A DNA stretch of 40,308 nt from Deltaproteobacteria bacterium (lineage in GTDB: Bacteria; Desulfobacterota; Dissulfuribacteria; Dissulfuribacterales; Sh68). The stretch covers positions 1-40,308 of the forward strand of contig JAJYLJ010000006.1 of the NCBI GenBank assembly GCA_021787835.1, read 5' to 3'. The notes beneath the pieces were generated by a model. The model did no database searches, was not told where the DNA came from, and saw only the letters and a program-made list of their open reading frames with translations. Each line of letters starts with the position of its first letter. The first letter of the stretch is position 1. The translations under genes and the position numbers were made by a program. Shown here piece after piece: positions 36,102-40,308 of this stretch.

Positions 36102-36977
36102 ATGTCCACTCGAATCGGCTTTATCGGCACAGGGATCATGGGCCAGCCAATGGCGCGAAATATACTCAAGGCCGGCTATGAAATCATAGTATACAACCGA
36201 ACTCAAGAAAAGACCGGTCCCCTGGCAAGAGATGGTGCAAAGGTGGGGATGTCGCCAATGGAGGTGGCCGAGTGGTCGGATGTGGTGATACTCATGCTCA
36301 CTGGTCCTGAGGCTATAGATTCTGTTTTAGGAGATGAAGACGGTCTGTTAAGAGGCATGTCCAAAGGTGGCATGATAATAAACATGAGTACGGTGGCCCC
36401 TGCCTATACAAGGTCTCTTGCGGCAAAACTTGAGACAAACGGCATCGTGCTGATAGATGCGCCTGTTTCAGGCTCAAGGAAGCCAGCCGAGGACGGTACA
36501 CTGATAATCCTGGCCGGCGGCCCGCAAGAAAAGATCAAAAGGCTAGAATCCGTTTTTTTGACCATGGGCAAACGGATCGTATATTGCGGAGAGGTTGGAC
36601 AGGGCTCGGGCATGAAGATGGCGGTAAATCTTCTTCTTGCCATCATGATGGCAGGGTTGAGTGAAGCCGTATCGCTTGGAGAACGGCTTGGACTCAATAC
36701 AGAGACGGTACTTGAGACCATCCTTTCAGGTCCGCTCGGGTGCGGGCTTTTCAATCTCAAGGTCGATATGCTGAAGAATAATGTCTTCCCGCCTCAATTC
36801 CCGCTGAAACATATGGCCAAGGACCTTGGATTCATCATGGACACAGCGGATGAAAATGGCATATCCATACAGGTCGGCAAAGCAGCATGGCAGCTTTATC
36901 AAAAAGGACTGGAAAAAGGCCTTGGGGATCAAGATGTCGCGGTGGTTAAGATGATGATCGATTCAATTGACAACTAA
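36102..36977 (+). CDS. NAD(P)-dependent 3-hydroxyisobutyrate dehydrogenase-family oxidoreductase
   Basis: GFIGTGIMGQPMARNILKAGY, DAPVSGSRKPAEDGTL, GSGMKMAVNLLL; start at MSTRIGF. Confidence 0.93.
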   Translation: MSTRIGFIGTGIMGQPMARNILKAGYEIIVYNRTQEKTGPLARDGAKVGMSPMEVAEWSDVVILMLTGPEAIDSVLGDEDGLLRGMSKGGMIINMSTVAPAYTRSLAAKLETNGIVLIDAPVSGSRKPAEDGTLIILAGGPQEKIKRLESVFLTMGKRIVYCGEVGQGSGMKMAVNLLLAIMMAGLSEAVSLGERLGLNTETVLETILSGPLGCGLFNLKVDMLKNNVFPPQFPLKHMAKDLGFIMDTADENGISIQVGKAAWQLYQKGLEKGLGDQDVAVVKMMIDSIDN

Positions 36978-37280
36978 AGCGGCATATGATTTTGACATTA
37001 AAATATTTTGTAAGGTAGTTTTAAATTATCTGTTAATTTTAAGTTGATTTTTTATTTACGTCTAGGTATAACAAAACGCCGCTTGAAAGATTTAGCCAGA
37101 TATTGCGTGCCTGTTTTTAAAGAGCAACAGCATGATCAGGCTCAATGACGAAAGCAGATTATTATTCATTCATCAAAGGCAGTTAGAATAATGAAGAAAA
37201 AATCAGAAGACCCTGGATCGCCTCGAAGTATCTATTCAGCGGTCTGTGAATCGTCCATTTAACGCCAAATAGGCGTCCCC

Positions 37281-37324
37281 GGTTCACCGTCCGCACTTCA
37301 GCAGCGGTTCAATGGAGGTGAACC
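37281..37324 (+). other. RNA stem overlapping the SD of a leader ORF
   Basis: GGTTCACC (37281-37288) pairs with GGTGAACC (37317-37324); inner CCGC/GCGG hairpin; preceding ACGCC/GGCGT hairpin. Confidence 0.55.
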
Positions 37325-37486
37325 ATGAAAATCTTTCCATATTCAATTCTGCCAGAATATCTTGGGCTGCCGAAACAAGGTGGCCGTAACACCCAATCCG
37401 CGCAAAATATAATGCAAAAGATATCGAGAAGATATCACAGGGCCTTAAAAAAAACAACCGGCGCTTGGGGCAAAATGCCCGTATAG
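37325..37486 (+). CDS. 53-aa candidate leader ORF MKIFPYSILPEYLGLPKQGGRNTQSAQNIMQKISRRYHRALKKTTGAWGKMPV
   Basis: SD GGAGG 6 nt before the ATG; ends 25 nt before the transporter start. Confidence 0.5.
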   Translation: MKIFPYSILPEYLGLPKQGGRNTQSAQNIMQKISRRYHRALKKTTGAWGKMPV

Positions 37487-37511
37487 ACTCAATCAGGACG
37501 GAGAGCATGCA

Positions 37512-38780
37512 GTGAATATTTTTACGCAATTGTACTACAACTACCGGAGGATTATTAAGGCGATTCAGCTTTTCCTTATTATTTCAGGGCCAGGCATCAT
37601 CGTGATGATCGCAGATAACGACGCAGGCGGCATTACGACTTATGCGGCAACAGGGGCGAAGTATGGCTATAACCTGATTTGGGTGATAATTGTCTTGGTG
37701 CCCGTCTGCTATTATGTGCAGGAAATGACCGTAAGATTAGGCGCAGTGACCAAGCGGGGCCATGCCGAGGCGATTTTTGCAGGGTTTGGTCCATTTTGGG
37801 GATGGTTTTCGCTCATTGATCTGATGCTGGTCAATTGGCTCACCATGGTGACAGAATTCATCGGAATGACGGCTGCCTTGAATATCTTCGGCGTACCGCC
37901 ATACATGACCGTAATAGGTATGTATGCAGTAATGGGGATCATGGTTCTAAACGGCAGCTACTGGACATGGGAAAAAATCACACTGCTTTTTTGCGCATTG
38001 AATCTGATTTATATACCAGGCGCCTTCATGGTCCATCCATCTATGCCGGAAATTATACACAATGGAATAGTGCCCAACTTCCCGGGTGGCTTAAATAATG
38101 AACTCTTCTTCTTCCTAATGGCAAATATCGGCACCACCATCGCTCCATGGATGCTCTTTTTTCAGCAAAGCGCCGTTGTAGATAAGGCAATGAAGGAAAA
38201 AGACATCCCATGGGGTAAGCTGGACACATTTTTGGGTTCGCTTTTAACGGCCGTCGTCGCCATATTTATCATTATTGTTACCGGTACGATATTGCATGGG
38301 GTTAATATCGACGACGCAGCGCAAGCCTCTGTGATGCTAATGAAAACCAACAAATATATCGGCACGTTTATGGCCATCGGCCTCTTTGATGCCGGTCTTT
38401 TGGGAGCGATTTGTATTTCGCTGGCCAGTTCATGGGCATTCGGCGAAGTATTCGGTTGGGCGCATTCACTCAATTATAAGATAAGAGAAGCCCCATGGTT
38501 CTATGCAAACTACTTTTTAACTCTTATTACCGCCGGAATTGTCGTACTTATTCCTAATGCACCTCTGGTGTTGATTACTCTGTTCGTACAGGTTGTCGCT
38601 GTTACTCTTTTGCCTGCCGCCTTGGTCTTTCTGATCCTGCTTTTAAATAATAAAAAGACTATGGGCGAGTATACCAATACGTTATCGCAAAATATTATCA
38701 ATATAATAATAGTTATAACTATTATAATTATATCAAGTTGTTATGGTATAAGTACTCTATTCCCGGATATGTTCAAATAA
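37512..38780 (+). CDS. Divergent Nramp-family divalent-metal transporter
   Basis: GPGIIVMIADNDAGGITTYAATGAKYGYNLIW aligned to Nramp TM1; TM6-like IAPWMLFFQQSAVVDKAM; about 11 hydrophobic segments. Confidence 0.8.
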   Translation: MNIFTQLYYNYRRIIKAIQLFLIISGPGIIVMIADNDAGGITTYAATGAKYGYNLIWVIIVLVPVCYYVQEMTVRLGAVTKRGHAEAIFAGFGPFWGWFSLIDLMLVNWLTMVTEFIGMTAALNIFGVPPYMTVIGMYAVMGIMVLNGSYWTWEKITLLFCALNLIYIPGAFMVHPSMPEIIHNGIVPNFPGGLNNELFFFLMANIGTTIAPWMLFFQQSAVVDKAMKEKDIPWGKLDTFLGSLLTAVVAIFIIIVTGTILHGVNIDDAAQASVMLMKTNKYIGTFMAIGLFDAGLLGAICISLASSWAFGEVFGWAHSLNYKIREAPWFYANYFLTLITAGIVVLIPNAPLVLITLFVQVVAVTLLPAALVFLILLLNNKKTMGEYTNTLSQNIINIIIVITIIIISSCYGISTLFPDMFK

Positions 38781-38793
38781 TAGAAGGACGACC

Positions 38794-38970
38794 ATGATAA
38801 AAAATTTTTTCAGCCACAACTACGCCAAGATCCGTGAAATCAACAAAAAATATGCGACACCTAACATAGAAATGTCCAAGTGGGTAAAACTTTCATTGTT
38901 ATTGCTGCGCTTTTATCTGATTTTTTTGGTAGGTTTGTTGAGTTATAAATTTATAACCTTAGTACGATAA
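38794..38970 (+). CDS. Small single-TM protein (58 aa) between transporter and MgtE-like gene
   Basis: MIKNFFSHNYAKIREINKKYATPNIEMSKWVKLSLLLLRFYLIFLVGLLSYKFITLVR; SD AGAAGGA; below the ORF-track cutoff. Confidence 0.65.
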   Translation: MIKNFFSHNYAKIREINKKYATPNIEMSKWVKLSLLLLRFYLIFLVGLLSYKFITLVR

Positions 38971-38983
38971 GGGATACCGCCTC

Positions 38984-40261
38984 ATGAATACGTTGATTGA
39001 AAAAAAACAAGAACTGGTCGAAGCCGTATATTTCATCAGCGATATTATCGGCTCGAAGGTCTTAAACCATGGCAAAAAAATCGGGAAATTGCGGGATATC
39101 GCAATCCGCGAACACGAAAAACTCCCCACCGTAACCCATTTTATTGTTCACAGGCCCTTCGGCCACAAGCCGTTGATGGTGCCGTGGGAACGGGTGGTAT
39201 CAATCAACATGCGAGAGATCATGGTCGATCTTGAAACTGTAGAACAATATGAAGGAGAGCCGGCTGAATCCCAGGTGTTGCTGAATGACCACATTCTCGA
39301 CAAAAAAGTCCTCGATATGGATGACAACGAAATCGACGTAGTCTATGATGTTAAATTGGCCTTGCGTAACAAAACGCTCTACGTTACTGATGTAGATTTC
39401 AGTAGATATGCCTTATTGAAAAGACTTGGTCTCAAACCATTTGTGAAACTGCTGTTTGGAGGCTCTGATCTCCTGAAGGATGAGACCCTCTCTTGGTCCT
39501 ACGTCCAGCCACTGCCGGAAAATATCAGCAGCTTCAAGGGCAATGTCAAATTAAACGTCCTAAAAGAGAAACTATCAGAAATTCATCCTGTTGACCTCGC
39601 GGATATTCTGGAGGAGTTGAACGAAGAGCAACGGCTTGTAATCTTTAACGAACTGAAAACCGAACATGCATCGGACACTCTGGAAGAAATAGAGCCGCGT
39701 GTTCAGAGAGAATTAATATCCTCTATTAAGAAAGAAAGGGCCGCGGAACTTATTGATGACATGACACCGGCACAGGCCGCTGATATTCTCGCCATCCTGC
39801 CTGCATCCGAAGTGGATGAAATATTAAAATTGATCAATAAGGAGAACGCTCAGAAGATACAGTACATACTGGATAAGCATGAAGAAAAAATCATCAACTT
39901 CTCGACGTCACACTTCATCAAACTCCCGCCTCATATTCAGGTCAGCCAAGTTTTGTTACAGTATCAAGAGATCGCAAAAGACAAAGATGAGATCATGTAT
40001 CTATACATTGTTGATAAAAAAGACGCCTTACTGGGGGTTGTAGATCTAAAAAAGGTGCTGCAATCAAGGGCTGATAGCAAGCTTGAAGACATCATGACGA
40101 CGAATGTTATTAATTTAAATCCAAAAAACACCTTACTGGAGGCCTCGGACATGTTTTCACGGTACAACTTCGAGGCCATTCCTGTTGTCGATGATCACGA
40201 CGTGATTCTTGGGGTCGTCCTCTATCGTGACATAATGAAGCTCGAACACAGATTTGTATAA
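38984..40261 (+). CDS. Soluble PRC-barrel/MgtE N-domain/CBS protein (MgtE cytosolic part without the membrane channel)
   Basis: PRC-like KVLNHGKKIGKLRDIAI, MgtE_N-like LAEIHPVDLADILEELNEEQRLVIFNEL-type helices, C-terminal CBS pair. Confidence 0.85.
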   Translation: MNTLIEKKQELVEAVYFISDIIGSKVLNHGKKIGKLRDIAIREHEKLPTVTHFIVHRPFGHKPLMVPWERVVSINMREIMVDLETVEQYEGEPAESQVLLNDHILDKKVLDMDDNEIDVVYDVKLALRNKTLYVTDVDFSRYALLKRLGLKPFVKLLFGGSDLLKDETLSWSYVQPLPENISSFKGNVKLNVLKEKLSEIHPVDLADILEELNEEQRLVIFNELKTEHASDTLEEIEPRVQRELISSIKKERAAELIDDMTPAQAADILAILPASEVDEILKLINKENAQKIQYILDKHEEKIINFSTSHFIKLPPHIQVSQVLLQYQEIAKDKDEIMYLYIVDKKDALLGVVDLKKVLQSRADSKLEDIMTTNVINLNPKNTLLEASDMFSRYNFEAIPVVDDHDVILGVVLYRDIMKLEHRFV

Positions 40262-40308
40262 ATAATCCGCGTGGCATGTCACACGGCGTTAGCTCAGATA
40301 GTAAAAAT

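Noticed and set aside
37191-37262. 23-aa ORF MKKKSEDPGSPRSIYSAVCESSI as a second leader peptide
   Set aside because: No convincing Shine-Dalgarno; chance ORF likely.
37201-37510. M-box/ykoK Mg2+ riboswitch upstream of the transporter
   Set aside because: Conserved M-box segments not recognisable by eye; Infernal scan would be needed.

Overview
The window looks like a chromosomal segment from a Desulfobacterota/Deltaproteobacteria-like anaerobe. This is inferred from a split-Soret-type cytochrome, CooC, an MTHFR C-terminal-type protein and a TIGR02186/TauE/PEP-binding operon; no 16S is present. Most of it is ordinary: aminotransferase, MltD, aspartate kinase, citramalate synthase, P-type ATPase, EttA, CoaE and others. 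The parts worth a second look are: (1) a degenerate XerC/D-like recombinase gene flanked by two 34-bp sites with loxP-like 13-8-13 layout, beside a split-Soret cytochrome gene; (2) a 35-bp near-perfect inverted repeat (34/35) shared in the same codon phase by a YceI pseudogene and that cytochrome gene; (3) two adjacent membrane proteins joining a GspE/MshEN-like N-terminal domain to arrays of 3 and 2 DUF202-like modules, beside a GGDEF protein and a CheZ-like protein; (4) a ~2.9-kb island bounded by an intact tRNA-Arg(TCT) and a displaced 51-bp copy of its 3' end; (5) a radical SAM/SPASM gene preceded by a 34-aa mini-ORF and a foldable spacer; (6) a divergent Nramp-like transporter, a small membrane protein and a PRC/MgtE_N/CBS soluble protein in one operon, with an unannotated 53-aa leader ORF whose SD lies in a hairpin; (7) a seven-gene operon with a sigma-54 promoter whose last gene encodes a sigma-54 activator. 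All family calls come from reading motifs by eye; no searches were run.
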